From Tilletia caries (taxonomy: Eukaryota; Basidiomycota; Exobasidiomycetes; Tilletiales; Tilletiaceae), in contig JALUTQ010000045.1 of assembly GCA_032718865.1 (NCBI GenBank), forward strand, positions 1,116,001 through 1,180,000: a stretch of DNA of 64,000 nucleotides, read 5' to 3'. Each line of letters starts with the position of its first letter. Position 1 is the stretch's first letter. The notes beneath the pieces are model-generated. The model was not told where the DNA came from and did no database searches. It saw nothing but the letters and a program-made list of their open reading frames with translations. Shown here one piece after another: positions 1 to 12,029 of the stretch. The translations under genes and the position numbers were made by a program.

Positions 1-371
1 GCGCTCCAGTTTCGATCTCGAGCCTCAGGATTCGGTCTGTACTTTGTATCGCGTCCCCAGAAACAACTCTGTCTCCAGCCTCCAATGCCATTCACCCCTT
101 TATATCCATCTGAAGTCGATGTGTTCTCCTGTCTGAGATCGTTGTTCAGCGCCCAGCGAGTGCAGAGCCAAGCATCTTCCTCCTCATCATGCCGCAGATC
201 CTTCAAATCGACCTCGGCACTATCCGTATTTCCCACCCTGATCGAGCAGCCCAAAGGGTCGTTTCGCTGAAAAATATATCTGTATGTTTTGAGGGCTATA
301 CTCCAGTGACATGCTTGAGAATGGTGAAGGAAGAAGGATATGAGAAATCGAAGAAAGAGGGACGGCCCCTT
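1..371. other. Left-edge region without a recognisable gene
   Basis: Short open frames overlap here on the plus strand, but none has a recognisable domain or convincing splice signals, and the longest runs into the antisense of the neighbouring SPE2 coding exon. The stretch is best read as the 3' flank of SPE2 plus sequence belonging to something beyond the left edge. Confidence 0.4.
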
Positions 372-1989
372 TCAAGCCGCCACCGCCAATCCCGCCTGCT
401 TATGGACCTTGCGCGCGCCCAGACCGACATGTTCAAACGTGACAAAAGTCAGATCGTACCCCTCGAACTCGTATAAGATCCGATCCGTCCGGCGATAACT
501 GTTCAACACGAGCGCATCAAGCGCCATCGCGTTCGTCCCTGCTTCGCTCGTCGATTGTGGTGATGATGATGATGATGATGATGATGGTGGTGATGGTGAA
601 GATCCGGTGTGCTCGATGGCGGGTGAAGGGTCCGAGGCGGAGAGGAAGAGGGTGATGCTCATCTTGCCTGGTTGGAAGATTTCGACGACGCGTCGGATGA
701 GCGAGGTCAAGTTGTGTGGTGTCTGCTCTAGTTGCTTCTTCTCATCCGCTGACGAACCGGCCAAGAATCTGACATTCGTCTCAAAGCTCGCATAGCTGCA
801 TTCCGGCTCCGGCGTGACATGCACGGTCCAGTATCCCGCGGTGTGCTTGACGGCGTCCCCCGCGGCGGAGGGAGCGATGAGGGCATTGGCTGAATATCCG
901 CATGGCTCGAACGCGAAGGCGTCAAGCTGGTGCTGTTGGCCGCTGCTATGTGAGGACGAGGATGCAGAGGATGAGGATGAGAAGAGGGAGGCGAGTCCGA
1001 TGCTGGCGGAGGTCTGCGCTCCTAGCGCATGGCCACGGTCGCTGTCGTCGTTATCGCCTGAGGATCCTTCCGACGCGTGTCCGACGGACCCATTGGCCTG
1101 CTTACCCGATGCAGGCCCCAGATCCTGCTGAGGTGGGAAGTAAAAGGCCTGGGTGGCAGAAGAGTCGAGGTGTGTCATGAGGATTTCGAGTGTTTGGTCC
1201 TCTGTGTCGTTGTGGGGAGTGGAAGATGAGGAGGAAGCGGAGCAGGTCTGGATAGCTGCTAGTGGTGCTGGCGTGGTTAACGCGTGCGCACATGAAGATC
1301 CGCCGTCCTGGCCGGCCATGTAGAGCAGCCAGTGGTCTCCGTTCATCTTACCGACGGTGTATGCGGCGCCGTCGTCTGAGCGAGGATGAGGAAGATTCAG
1401 CATGGGCGACTCTGACGCAGCAAAGCGTAGGCTTGGGGAAGTACGTACCGAAGAAGTCGTCGAGCAAGGCTACCTCGAGCATCCAGTCCTTGTGTGGGCC
1501 CTTTTGGCGGTCGGGGAACATGAAGCTCTTGCGGGAGTAGAAGACGCGTTCGACGAGCTGTGCGCCTTGGCGTGCGTCTGTGCTGGATCCTGCTTGGAGC
1601 CCGAGCTCACCATTGAGAGCGGGTACGACGCCGAGAGCGAGGACGTGGTGTGCGAGATGGAGGATGTGCTCGAGGCCGAGGAGGAGGGTCGTCGTTCCGC
1701 AAGTCTTGAGGATGAGTTTGTGGTCGAAGACGAACATGCTGGACTCGCTGAGGAGGTAGGCATCGCACGGGGGACCGCCCTCGCCCTGCTGTTGAGGGGC
1801 GTGTGTGAGGGCGGAGAGGATGGTGCAGGACACGGTGTCGAGGATGGTCTGCCATGTGCTGCGGTCGACGGAGCGCAAGGAGTGGGAGGGCGATGGCTGC
1901 GAAGGCCGGAACCAGAGCTCGAGCAGCTTCTCCGGGCCTTCGAACGGGCCGGACGGATCTGCCGGCGGTCCATTCACCGGCGACACCAT
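372..1989 (-). CDS. SPE2: S-adenosylmethionine decarboxylase proenzyme (polyamine synthesis)
   Basis: Pyruvoyl enzyme that decarboxylates S-adenosylmethionine to supply aminopropyl groups for spermidine and spermine. Two exons: 1989-1449 and 1375-372. The intron 1448-1376 (73 bp) has a GTACGT donor and ends CTCAG; the protein is about 514 residues. The N-terminus has FEGPEKLLELWF, a family signature. LSESSMFV follows near residues 80-87; by analogy with the human enzyme the proenzyme self-cleaves between Glu82 and Ser83, and Ser83 becomes the pyruvoyl group. KTCGTT holds the conserved catalytic Cys (about 97). Exon 2 starts DDGAAYTVGKMNGDHW and contains GYWTVHVTPEPECSYASFETN-type sequence (near-invariant in eukaryotic enzymes). 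The protein is longer than the usual 330-400 residues because of Ser/Asp-rich inserts in exon 2, around plus-strand positions 540-600 and 940-1240. It diverges from LSM1 across a shared 500-bp upstream region. Confidence 0.95.
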
Positions 1990-2489
1990 TACTATACCGC
2001 AGCGAGGGCGAGGGCGAGAGTGTGTGTGTATCTAGAGAAGCACCGCTGGCAGCTGGCGAACACTTCTGGGGGGATTGTTGCGGAGAGCGACAGAAAAAAC
2101 AAGGACAAGGACAAGGGACGCCCCGATCACGACACTCACTCGACACGCCCGATCGCTTGGCAGGTGTCAGACCCTCAGACCCTCACACGGGTCTCAGGCA
2201 CAAAGGGAGCAGTGCAGCCTGCCCACACCGTGTTGCGAAAGCCGACCCACCCACCCTCCCCTCGCGCTCATCTTCCGCCTCGTCGAGCTCGTCGCCGCAC
2301 GGATTACACACAGTTTCTACAGAGCGAGTTCGCATATTGGGCGAGCAAACGAGCATAAATAGACTAAACGCAGTGATAAACGGAGGCGCGTGTGCGTTGA
2401 GACTCTCTCCTTCTCTCTCCTGTCTTGTCCCTATTCGCCGCTGACTGATTCCATCCCTTTCCTCCCCCCACCAAACCCAGGAAAACACA
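1990..2489. promoter_or_regulatory. Shared divergent upstream region of SPE2 and LSM1
   Basis: About 500 bp lie between the two divergent start codons, so both promoters and 5' leaders must sit here. Pyrimidine-rich tracts precede the LSM1 start on the plus strand. I saw no clear TATA box or named operator, and frames in this interval have no recognisable product. Confidence 0.45.
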
Positions 2490-3475
2490 ATGGCCGGGTC
2501 AAGACAAGGTCAGTTCTGGGGATGAGCAAGACGTGGCGCGAGTGTGCAAGAGAGCTCGGTGCGCGTTTACTCGGTCGACCCTGTCTTTGCTGAACATCCC
2601 CCCGTTACTGTTCCCCTTTTTTTGCCCCCCTTACCAACAGCGGCCGAGCTGCAACAGGCCAGCCAACTGGCGGAGTACATCTCCTTCACCACCTCCGGCG
2701 CCCTTGTCGATCTCACAGACAGTGCGTTTCTCCTCGCTGTTTCAAATTTCGAGCGGGGCCTTACCGAGGGGGAGACGATTTGACTACCTCAGGCCGGATC
2801 GTTCCTCGAGGCTTATATGCGTGTGTATCTGCTGACACACCTTTCCCCTTCGTGCCGGCCTTCCTCGCCTGCGCGCCGTCCCCGCAGAAAAAGTCATGGT
2901 CATCCTCAGAGACGGGCGGAAGTTGATCGGCGTGTTACGATCCTACGACCAGTTCGGTACGTTCCCCCCTTTTCTTCCTGACGAACCCTGGCGGTCTATG
3001 CTCAATACACCTCTGGTTCTCCTTTTTTTTTCTCCTTTTTTTTCCCGCGCCCCTTCAGCAAACCTCGTCCTGCAAGACACAATAGAGCGCATCTTCGTGG
3101 GGAACCGATTCGGAGACATCCCCCACGGCCTCTTTTTGGTACGGGGAGAGAACGTCGTCTTGATGGGCGAAATTGTGAGTAGAGAGAGAGAGAGAGAGCT
3201 GCATGCGTACCACTCCCTTTTTTTCCCCTAATGAATGGGAACATAACTCACAACCATCGCCATCGTTTCACCCTCTCCAGGATCTCGACGCCGAAGATGA
3301 CATCCCGCCCTCAATAGCAAGCCCCGTCGCACCCGCCGCCCTACCCCAACTCTTACAAGCACAGGCCGCCCACAAGGAGGCCAACGCCGTCATGGAGAGA
3401 AGGAAAGCCGAGATCCTCATCCAGACCGCAGGCTTCTGTCCCGAAGGCGCAGAAGGTGATCAGTACCTTCACTAA
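2490..3475 (+). CDS. LSM1: Sm-like protein LSM1 (mRNA decay)
   Basis: Subunit of the cytoplasmic Lsm1-7 ring, which binds oligoadenylated mRNA 3' ends and promotes decapping with Pat1. Five exons: 2490-2508, 2641-2721, 2888-2956, 3059-3174 and 3281-3475; about 159 residues. All junctions are GT..AG and keep frame. The Sm1 motif is [19 protein letters not shown] followed by [15 protein letters not shown]; the Sm2 motif is [17 protein letters not shown]. These follow the Lsm1 subtype closely, including the [12 protein letters not shown] lead-in. The last exon gives a helical, Ala/Gln-rich tail typical of Lsm1. The final residues ([14 protein letters not shown]) are the least certain part, since another splice near 3455 is possible. 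The short first exon (19 nt) places the initiator in MAGSRQ. Confidence 0.93.
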
Positions 3476-4461
3476 AAAGAACCCAGCCACGAGGAGACGC
3501 CGGATTTCCCCCCGCATCTTCATCTGCATTCTCTCTCATCGCGTTTTGTCGAGCTTCGACGTCGAAGCCGAAGCAGCCCGCGCGGCTCAGCGAATCGACC
3601 AGGCCCTTGGCGTACGTATGTATGTACCTGCTTCCCTTCCAAGTACGGTCTGTCCGTGCGTTCCTCCCACAGTCCACCACTGTTTCCCAGAATCGAACCA
3701 AGACGGAGGTCAAACCGACTCAGCCACGTCAGAGTCCTACAACGACGAGCGGGAAGAAAGACATCCTGTGAGACATTGTCATCAAAAAAAGAAAAATGGT
3801 ACAGAGGAAAGCAGAGCAGGGGCAGACCCGAAAGGAAAAGGTGTAAGATAAAAAAGTGTTGGAAGAAGGGAGGAGGGAGGGAAACGAAGAAGGCCGAGAT
3901 CTTTTTGGGGGGAGAGGTTGAGGGATTCAGAAACCAAAGGGGTTGGAAAGAAAAGAGGAAGGGAAGAAGAAAGGGGGAGCCAAGTGATAAAAGTGATGTC
4001 CGAGAGCAGGGAGACAGCGGGTCTTGAGAAGACGACGAGGAGATAGAGAGAGACCGGTAGAAAGGCGAGATCAGAGAGGAGAGGAGAGAAAAATTTTTTG
4101 GGGGAGTGTGTGTGTGTGTGTGTGTGAGAGAGAGGGGATTGCGTAAAGTGCGTGACAGGGGCGGGGGGGCGGAATACGGCGGACCCTGCAAGTCGTTTCG
4201 TCGATGAGGGCCGTCGAAGAAAAGCAAGGTGCATGGCAGAGATGAGCGAGGCCTCCGCGGTGGGTTTTTCTTGATAGCGTAATATATATATATATAATTC
4301 GGCCCCCCTCCGAACAGCTGCGCGAAAGAAGTCGAAAGGTGGAGGGGCGGGGGCCAAGTGTGTTGCCTGGGGCTTTTGCTTGTGGGTTTTTTTTTTTTTT
4401 GCGCTCGTGGAAATGGATCTTGCGAGGGAAGTCCAGGGGGCCGAAAGGAAGACGGGGATCC
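3476..4461. other. Intergenic region with simple repeats
   Basis: Tail-to-tail interval between LSM1 and the large minus-strand gene. It is purine-rich on the plus strand and holds a (GT)n run at about 4106-4126, an (AT)n run near 4285-4298 and a poly-T run near 4387-4400. Frames here are long only because of the biased composition. No gene or structured RNA was recognised. Confidence 0.6.
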
Positions 4462-7400
4462 TCATACCTCGTGCACACCAGGCAACGAGAGGTTAATGCT
4501 AACTTTCATATTCGACCCGCGCGAGCTCTGCCGGACCGGCAACCGCGGCGGCAGTCCATTCGCCGCATACTGCGTGAAAGAAGTCGCAATCGACGAACTC
4601 GAGCCTCCGAACGCCTGGTTCCCGTTCATCGGACTCTTCAGCAGATCCGCACTCAACTTGTTCCGAGAACCTCCCAGTCCCTTGCGCTTCGAGGCGAGCG
4701 GGTCGCGCCGCATCTCCGCGTCCGCCGCTTCGGCCGCGTCGTCCTCGTCAAAGCTGCGCGGCGAGGCCCAGGTGGGCCGGCCGAAGGGGAGCCCGCTCGT
4801 CGTGAACTTCTGCGAAGACAAGCGGCCCATGGCACTCTGCGCGCGAAGCGGTAAGCCACGCTCGTCCCGCGCACCGCTGAAATCGCGCATGGCAGGCATC
4901 GGATCATTGCTGCTAATCCCCTTCTCCAGCGACACCGGCTTGTCCATATTGTTGATCGAAGCCCGCGGCCTCAAGATCCTCGGGAGCGAGAACCCTCCTC
5001 CACCTTTGAGGAAGCCCGAGGCGCGCGAGGACGCGCCTCCGCGGTTGAACGGATCAAACTCCCCTGAGCGGCCCGAAGCCATGGACGTCCGCTTCTTGCG
5101 CGAGCTCGAACCGAAGAGCCCACCCAACAGTCGCTGGAATCGAGAAGCCGCCTTCTCCTCCCGAGCCCGTCCCAGCCCAGACCCTTCGCCATGTAGACCC
5201 ATCGACGTCATCGGTCGCGCAGGCATCACCCGCGGCGCCAGGTCCTCATCCTGATCAACCGACGGCATCCTGCTCCTCCGGAAGAAGAACGACCGCTTCC
5301 GCGGCGTGCTCCGCTGTTCGGACGGCTTCAGGAAGTCACTGTTCCGCGAAGTCGAGCCGCTCCGATTCCGCAACGAACGCGCAGGAACGGGCGTAGAGCT
5401 GAACTGCATCCGACTCGCAGACGCACTGTCGTCCGTGACCTCCCGAAGACTGGCCATGCTCGGCGTCGTACTGGCAAACTGAGCATCCCGCGCAGCCGAA
5501 GCCGAAGCCGCCGCCGCAGCCGACGACGCAGCAGTCGGCGAGTTCCGAACAGAAGACACCGACTTACGCGCAGCCTCGAGCGTCACGGACCCAATCGAGT
5601 GCGGCCGTGAAGTCGCGCCGGCGTTCGCGCTCCCATTCATGTTCGGACTGCTGGTAATGTTAATAACCGGCGACCCCGTTTCCGAGGACGTGCGAGTCAT
5701 CGACGCGCCCGCGTTGGAGTCCCGGGCAGGACGGCCCGGACGCGACGCAAGCTCCGCAACAATGTCGTCGTCCGCCCCAGCTGTTCGCGGCCGGTCTTCG
5801 GGCTGGGCAGGGAGACCCTTCTTGCGCTGCTGTGTCAGCGCCTTGCTCTCGAACCGCGGAGGCGGGACCGGGTTCTGGAACGGTCCAATGTCCAAACTGG
5901 ACTGGCTGACCGCCATGGCAGGATCGTTATAGTATCCACCCGGAGGCGACTTGACCTCTTTATACAGCTTATCCGCCGTGTCCGGATCCGGCGAGCGCGA
6001 ACGATCGTTCGGGCTCAGGTTCGCGTTCGGGCTCGGGCTCGCGAAACCCAACGCAGAAGCCGAACGCCTCTGGCCGTCGTTCACCACGCCGGCAAAGCGC
6101 GGAGCCAGCGGACTGCCATCGCCACTCTCCCGACCTTTACCATTCGAGATCTGAGAGGCCCGGTTCGGGTTCAGGCCCTCCTCCGCATCCACAGGTGCTG
6201 GTCTCTCCGGCATCTCCTCGCCAACGAGTTGCACAGGCTCGAGCAGACCGGGTACCGAACCTGGCCGGATCGACGCAGGCTCAAGCAGAACCGGAATCGG
6301 GGCCGTGTTTGGGCGGGCCATACCAGGCTCGGGCATGGCGGGAGCCCCCGGCGGGACCGGCGGCAGCTGTTGATTGAGCCTCGGCGCCAGCTCCGGATCG
6401 TACATAACCGACTGACGCTGGCTCGTCCGTTTACGCAAGTCCTGCGCCCGTACGATGTCCCGAGCCTTCTGCTCCTGTTCCGCGGGGTCCAGAACGACAT
6501 CTTCCATGTAGACGCCGTTGGCTTGACGAGCCTTCGCGTCTTGCACCGTCGCGCCCCGAATGATCTTGTTGTCGTACTTCACATTCGCGACTTGGGCTTG
6601 GGCTTGGCCTGACGCGACAGCGTCTCGCTCGGCCGCTGCAGCCGCCTCGTAGCGTGCTCGCTGTTCCATGGCGATGTACTTCGCTTGCGTCGCAAGGAAG
6701 TTCTGCAACGCCCGCCAACGATGTGACGACGCCGGGGGGTTCTTCACAGATAGACAGAAACACCAAGCGTCAGCATAGTCCCGCATTTACAAAAAAGAAA
6801 GAAATCGGAGAACTCACCATCTGAGTATGCAACTTCAATCGTTCAGCAGTAAGAGGATCCCCCTTCGCTATCCGCCTCACCCTCATCCGACTTCCCCCAA
6901 TCCGAACCAAGCCCATCGCATCACGCGGACTAATACTGACCCCCGTCTGGCCCACAACATGGCTCACCCCAAAGCCAGAAGAGGCCACAGCAGTGTCCAC
7001 CTTGGTCGATCCAGACTGGCCATTCGACGACCCGCCGCGGCTCGCAGCATCGTCCCCATCCGGGCCGCCCTCACCCTGATCACCGTCACCGCCGACCAGA
7101 CTCTCCTCCACGTCCGACTCCCGCAGGCCGTTAGCGGACGCAACGGCAGCAGTAGCAGCAGCAGCAGCAGCAACCGACTTCCTCTTATCCTCATCATCGC
7201 GTTCCAACCGGCACCCCTCTTCAAAGAGCGCATCGCTCTCCCGTTCCCAGAAGGACGCCGCATTCACATGGACGTCGATCATGTCCTCGTCTCGCATCAT
7301 GCACTCCAGGCACACCTCCGGATCGTTCAGACTTTTCCGGACACCGTCGGGCCCGATCATCGCCGAGGGCAGACCGTCGGGGCGATGCTGGAGCTCGAAG

Positions 7401-9613
7401 GGGGGTACGAGCGAGTGTTGCGGCCGGATACCGGGATACGTACTCGACTCGCGAGGCAAACCCGCCCGGGCAGCACTCATCATCGCCTGATTGTTCGCCA
7501 ATGCCTGTGCTTCGGCAGCCATGGCCGCAATCTCAGCAGGCGGACGCGTTCCCACGCCCGTGACAGCCTGCTGTTGCAAGAGCTGGACCTGCTCCAAGGC
7601 CGCACGCAGCGCCGCCGAGCTCGCAGCCAGCTTGTCCGGGACGGGCGCAGTGCCTGCGGCAGATGCAGCACGCGGCGGTACAGCCTGCGAGGGAGGGAGG
7701 GATGGGGCGTTGGATGCCAGCACCGTTCCCTGCGAGCCAGCACGAGAGCGTGCCTGGTCGGACATTTCAAGCGCGGCCCCACGTAAGGAAGGCGTAGCAC
7801 CTGGCTGACCAAGAGTTTGTTGGGACGGCGTATCCGGCTCTGCTGGGGAAAGTGGACGCTCGCTTTGGTTCACGTAGCCTAATGCTGAAGCCGAACGCCT
7901 TCTGTCGTTCACGAAGCCGGAAGGACGTGAAGCCAGCGGACTCTCCCGGCCCCTGCCGTTCGAGATCTGAGACGACCGTCTGTGGGCGAGGCCCTCCTGT
8001 TGAACCAACAGTGCTGGTCTATCGGGCGCCTCGTCGCCAACGAGTTGCACAGGCTCGCCCAGACCGGGAACCGGGGTCGGGCTGATAAACTTAGGTTCAA
8101 GCTTGGTGGGAGTACCACCACCGCTGCCCGGTGGGACCGGCGGGAGCTGCTGATTGAGCCGTGGTGCGAGGTCTGCACCGAAGAGAACGGATGTGCGTTG
8201 GCTGTTGCGTTTCACTCTGGCAATGTCGCGAGCCTTCTGTTCCTGTTCGGAAAGGTCCAGAACGACATCATCCCCGTTAATGCCGTTTGCCTGTCGAGTC
8301 TTGCCATCTTGCACCTCCCCAAACTGGCCAGTGCCGGGGCTGTGGAAAGCGTCGACAGCACTGGTGCCGGCTGCGGCCGCATTGACGAGGTGCAAAGGCC
8401 GAAGGCCGGCTTTCCCTCTCGACGTGCGCGGACTGGTTGTGGTGGATGGCGAAGACGCGTTCCCGGCACCGTTCATCATAAGACTCTGGCGGAAACTGTC
8501 GCGAAGACTGTCCCGATCCTGACTGGTCATGTTTGTGTTGCTGCTGAGCGGGGAGAAGCCCATGGTGGGACTGACCATCCGGTTCCGGATGGCCTGGTTT
8601 CGCTCCCACTCGGCTCGAGCCTCAACTTCGCCATCCGGGGGTGTGGAGGGCTCGCGGAGTGTGCTGTCGGGCTTTCTGCCGACAGGCGGTGGGAAGTCCG
8701 GGATGGCGACCTGGAGGGAATCTTCGGTCTGTGCGGTTGTGAGACCGGAGTGTGTAGAGAGCACGGGGTTTCTGAAGTTGGTGACGGTGTCTGAGGTCGG
8801 GAGGAGGCCGTTCTGCTGTTCTTGGTCGTCGGCATTGGTCTCTGCGGGGGTGGTGTCGAAACTTCGTAGCATTTCCTGTTTGGAGTACTCGTGACTTTCA
8901 TCGTTTCCGTTGGCGATAGGTGCACGATCTACATTGGTGCTGAGGATGCTGTTGCTGTTGTTGTTGCCGTTGCTATTGCTATTGCTGTTGCTGTTGCTGT
9001 TGCTGTTGGATTCCCTGTTGGAGGTGGAGTCGACGGATGTGGAGGGCAAGGGCTGTGACCTGTTGAGTGGACTGGATCTTGCACTTCCTGAGTCGTCTGC
9101 GGAGAGGTAGTTTGCGACGCTGCCGCTCAATGCGGTCTGGAAGCTGAGGACGGATGCGCGCTTGGTGTTGACGCTGACGGAGGTGGGGGTGCCGGCGCCA
9201 TACGCGTACGGGTTGTTGGCCATGGCGCGCTGGAGTTCGTCCTGCCCACCGAGGAAGTCGCGGGAGGAGGCGACGGAGTGAGCGAGGGACTTGGCGGAGA
9301 TGTTCTGTCTCCTGGTGGATGCTGCGGACTGTGTGGCCTGCTGCAAGTCTGTTGCGGACACAAAGGGCTGTGAGCGGGAGTGCTGGTGTCCGGGGGTGCC
9401 GAGGGGCGATGCGAGGGTGGGCGTCTGGTGCATCTGCGGGGTGGCTGACGCGGAGGACGCAGCCTGATGCTGATGGCGCTGCCACTGCTGCTCGGCGGGG
9501 GCGAGCTGCTCGAAGCTGCCGGTGCCGGTGCCGGTGCCGGTGCCGGTGGTGCTGACCGGCGAAAAGGTGGGCACGGCGGGCGACGACGGCTGCGAGGCGG
9601 AGTACGTCGCCAT
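4462..9613 (-). CDS. Large Ser/Pro-rich conserved fungal protein of unknown function, internally duplicated
   Basis: Function not recognised. Two exons: 9613-6818 and 6741-4462, joined across a 76-bp intron (donor GTGAGT, acceptor TGTGAAG), giving about 1,691 residues. The first in-frame ATG is at 9652; I prefer 9613 (MATYSASQ). The N-terminal half is Ser/Asn/Gln-rich with an SN repeat run (about 8950-9010). A block near 7270-7330 contains NDPEVCLECMMRDEDM, a CxxC-bearing motif I have seen only in uncharacterised fungal proteins; after it come acidic and Ala-rich stretches. The splice joins LTAERLKLHTQM to NPPASSHRWRALQNF, and the following helix (QAKYIAMEQRARYEAAAA) may be a coiled coil. About 150 residues occur twice, at 8310-7840 and 6545-5985. 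The C-terminal half is Ser-rich and basic, like a phosphoregulated scaffold; that role is inference. The upstream leader holds an (ACGAA)n tract. Confidence 0.8.
5985..8310 (-). repeat. Intragenic duplication, copies at 7840-8310 and 5985-6545
   Basis: Both copies encode the same ordered motifs: RQANG, then VVLD, EQEQKARDI, APRLNQQLPPVPPG, GLxEPVQLVG, QISNG with GRES, and RRSASALG. The DNA is still recognisably similar, so this is a segmental duplication within one gene and not independent low-complexity expansion. One copy lies on each side of the CxxC block and the intron. Confidence 0.85.
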
Positions 9614-9827
9614 CGTGTGCGAACTGCGAACTGCGAAGGTCGTCAGTCTCAACGACGGGGACGGACACGGGGACGGGGTCGACGCGAACGCGGACGAGGA
9701 CGAGGACGGGAGGGCCAGACGCAGACGTAGACGCAGCGAGACAGCAGAGAGAACGACGGGAGGCAGGCAGGAAAAGGAGCGCGAAGTCCTTCACTCGCAA
9801 TTCGAAACGATCCCACGAACCACCGGA

Positions 9828-9888
9828 CGAAACGAAACGAAACGAAACGAAACGAAACGAAACGAAACGAAACGAAACGAAACGAAAA
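9828..9888. repeat. (ACGAA)n pentanucleotide tract
   Basis: About 12 tandem copies of a five-base unit in the leader of the minus-strand gene starting at 9613. Long frames of FRFVS repeats on the minus strand are translations of this tract and not genes. Confidence 0.95.
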
Positions 9889-10200
9889 CAACGAACGAGT
9901 TACGACTTACGAGGGCCAGCTTCTGTCTGCACTTCATACGCGAGACCACCCGAAACAGATCTCCACACCACATTCGTATTCAGACCCCACGCACAGACTC
10001 CCAGTTTCACCTAGTCTCACCCTCCCGTTGTAATCGTTTCTCAGCATCGTTCTCACTTTAAGTGCATGCCATAATCTCACCACGTGCACGGATTCGGCTT
10101 TTAGTAGTATCCCCAGTCCCCACCCGTGAATCGTGATCCGAACCCGACGCAGCCATGCAGGAACAAAGCAATCCTCCAAGCAAGGCCATCGGCCATCAGC

Positions 10201-10320
10201 AATTCACCAACGTTGGCTGCCCCTCCCCAGTGCCGTTTAGACTAGACGCCACCAGCCAAAATATAAGCCCTAGAGGCACATGTTGGGGCCGCATTAACGA
10301 ATGGCCTCAACATTTCTCCA
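10201..10320 (+). repeat. Left copy of a diverged inverted repeat (partner 17125-17235)
   Basis: The core at 10236-10285 (starting TTTAGACTAGACGCC, then CACCAGC, ATATAAGCCCTAGAGGC) recurs in reverse complement at 17153-17202 with very few mismatches. Weaker similarity continues outward to about 10201 and inward to about 10320. The inner part can fold: an ATGTTG-containing 10-bp arm, a 14-base loop with TAACGAA, and a complementary CAACAT arm. The right copy keeps the same fold with changed arm bases. Confidence 0.8.
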
Positions 10321-11432
10321 GAATGAGCAGTAATGAAATTCCATCATGTCCACTCTCGTTCCCTCCCGCTTGTTACCCTACGCTGCTTCCCATTGCATCA
10401 ACCGGTCCGTCCATTCCCCCTCTCGCGAGCAGCTCTTCACACCATCCACGCCACCCGACTACAGAACAGACTGTGCTGGTACGCTACTTGCACCACGTGA
10501 TCCACACATGGTCTCTTCCGGCTTTTCCCTCACTTTCCTCTTCACTCCGATTCTCTCCGCACTTCTCCTTTCGGCCGAAAACTTTCCTCATTTCGCTCCT
10601 CATTCGTTGCGCAATGGCTCGACTCCCTCGCCATCGGCTTCTCTCCCTCGTTCCCTCTAACTCGCAAACCACTGCTAACAAGCAACACTCCCTATATATA
10701 TCTGCGACTTCCTTCTTGTTGCACTGAACCATTCAACATTTCCCTTCTCTCACTCTTGGTTTGCGTTGCATACCACTGGAACGCTGTTCCATTACTAGCC
10801 GCAGGTTAGTCTCTAGTCCTACTTACCTTGATACAGACGCGTTGGCGCACGCAGTACGCACCGGCGCAGCGCCCTCCTTTCAACCAACATCGTCTCGACT
10901 TTCGATCACGACTCATCTCACACTCTTTTAGGATCCACTCAGGGCCCGCCAGCTCTTTACCTCACCAGCAACGCTCCTTAAACACGTAAGGCGCGTCGCG
11001 ATGCGTGCCACGCTCACCCAACACCCCGCCCGCCACCCTCGCTGTGCTGTGTTGCCGCCCTACTTCCCTTATCCGCCGCGACCTCACCAACTCGCACGCT
11101 ACGCCAGGCTGACGCGCACGTTTCGGACGCGTTGGATGGCACTCCGCCAAAGTTCTGGTCCCTGGCCTCCCCTCTACGCCCAGCGGAAGACACGGCGAAG
11201 GGAAGGCGCAAGGCTAAGGCGAGCACGATAACGACGGGGAGCACGACAACGACGACGGGCACAATCACAACCACGACGACGCGACGAGGACAATCACAAC
11301 GACGACGACGAGGACGAGAGCATCATGGCCGAGCAGCAGTGTCCAACTAGGGAGAGGATTCTGCGTTGTCCATCACATCAAGAGCAGCAGCGGCAGTAGC
11401 GACGGGGGCAGCGACAGCAGCAGCGCGCTCCC
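10321..11432. other. No supported gene
   Basis: Pyrimidine-rich sequence followed by a purine- and ACGACGAC-rich stretch (about 11220-11330). Open frames on both strands look compositional. An ATG at 11324 in a favourable context opens only a short frame. Confidence 0.5.
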
Positions 11433-12029
11433 ATGTCGCAGCCGCGTGGCCTGCACTCACCCTTGCGCCTCGCTCTGCGCTCCCAGCATCCAGGAGCGAG
11501 CGGCAGGCGTCAACATCAGCACATACCCTCGATCCCATTCCACCACCAGCGTGTCCCTGTCATCGTCATCATCGCCATCATCAACAGCAGTAGCGACGAC
11601 ATCAGACGCCAGCGCAGTAGCCAAGTTTGTCGATCTCGGTCTGCCCCGGCCTCTCGCTCGGCAGCTCGTCGCAATCTTCTCAACGACGCCGCCGACGCCG
11701 AAGCCAACGCCGATGACGACGACGATGAAGCCGCCGTCGTCGTTGCCCAACCCGACGACGCTGACGCCAACGAGGGCGCTGGTGACGCCGGGTTGGCGGC
11801 GTACGACGCCGACTGGGACGACGTCTTCGCCCAGATCGACCAGGAAGAGCTCGTCGAAGAGGTCGACGCTGTCGGCACACCCCCCGCTCCCCCCCAAGCA
11901 CCCGCGTCCCCCGTCGACTCCGACTTCACGGTCGTCGGGGTGAAGCGCGCAGCGTGCTTCGTTCGCGGGACCTCTACCTCCCACGCAGATGTCTTTCCCT
12001 TGTGGAAGAAGTCTAAGCCCTCTCCCTAA
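11433..12029 (+). CDS. Possible small gene with acidic C-terminus, product unknown
   Basis: A 198-codon frame starting MSQPRGLH. Its second half is acidic (a run of Asp near the middle, then YDADWDDVFAQIDQEELVEEVDA). The first half is low complexity. An overlapping frame reads AVAKFVDLGLPRPLARQLVAIF around 11607-11675, which looks more protein-like than the same DNA in this frame. A splice or an old frameshift may therefore join the two. It lies inside the inverted-repeat-bounded block. No family recognised. Confidence 0.3.
   Translation: MSQPRGLHSPLRLALRSQHPGASGRRQHQHIPSIPFHHQRVPVIVIIAIINSSSDDIRRQRSSQVCRSRSAPASRSAARRNLLNDAADAEANADDDDDEAAVVVAQPDDADANEGAGDAGLAAYDADWDDVFAQIDQEELVEEVDAVGTPPAPPQAPASPVDSDFTVVGVKRAACFVRGTSTSHADVFPLWKKSKPSP

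Noticed and set aside
9649..9973. Minus-strand frames of repeated FRFVS
   Set aside because: Translation of the (ACGAA)n tract. The same tract was also considered as telomere-like and rejected because it is a non-G-rich pentamer inside a gene leader.
10201..10320. Helitron end for the hairpin-bearing repeat
   Set aside because: Helitrons have one 3' hairpin near a CTRR end and no inverted partner. Here both ends carry the same block in opposite orientation, and no Rep/helicase is seen.
10155..10727. 190-codon frame on the plus strand
   Set aside because: It starts inside the left inverted-repeat region and consists of pyrimidine-rich Ser/Pro/Leu sequence with no motif; likely compositional.
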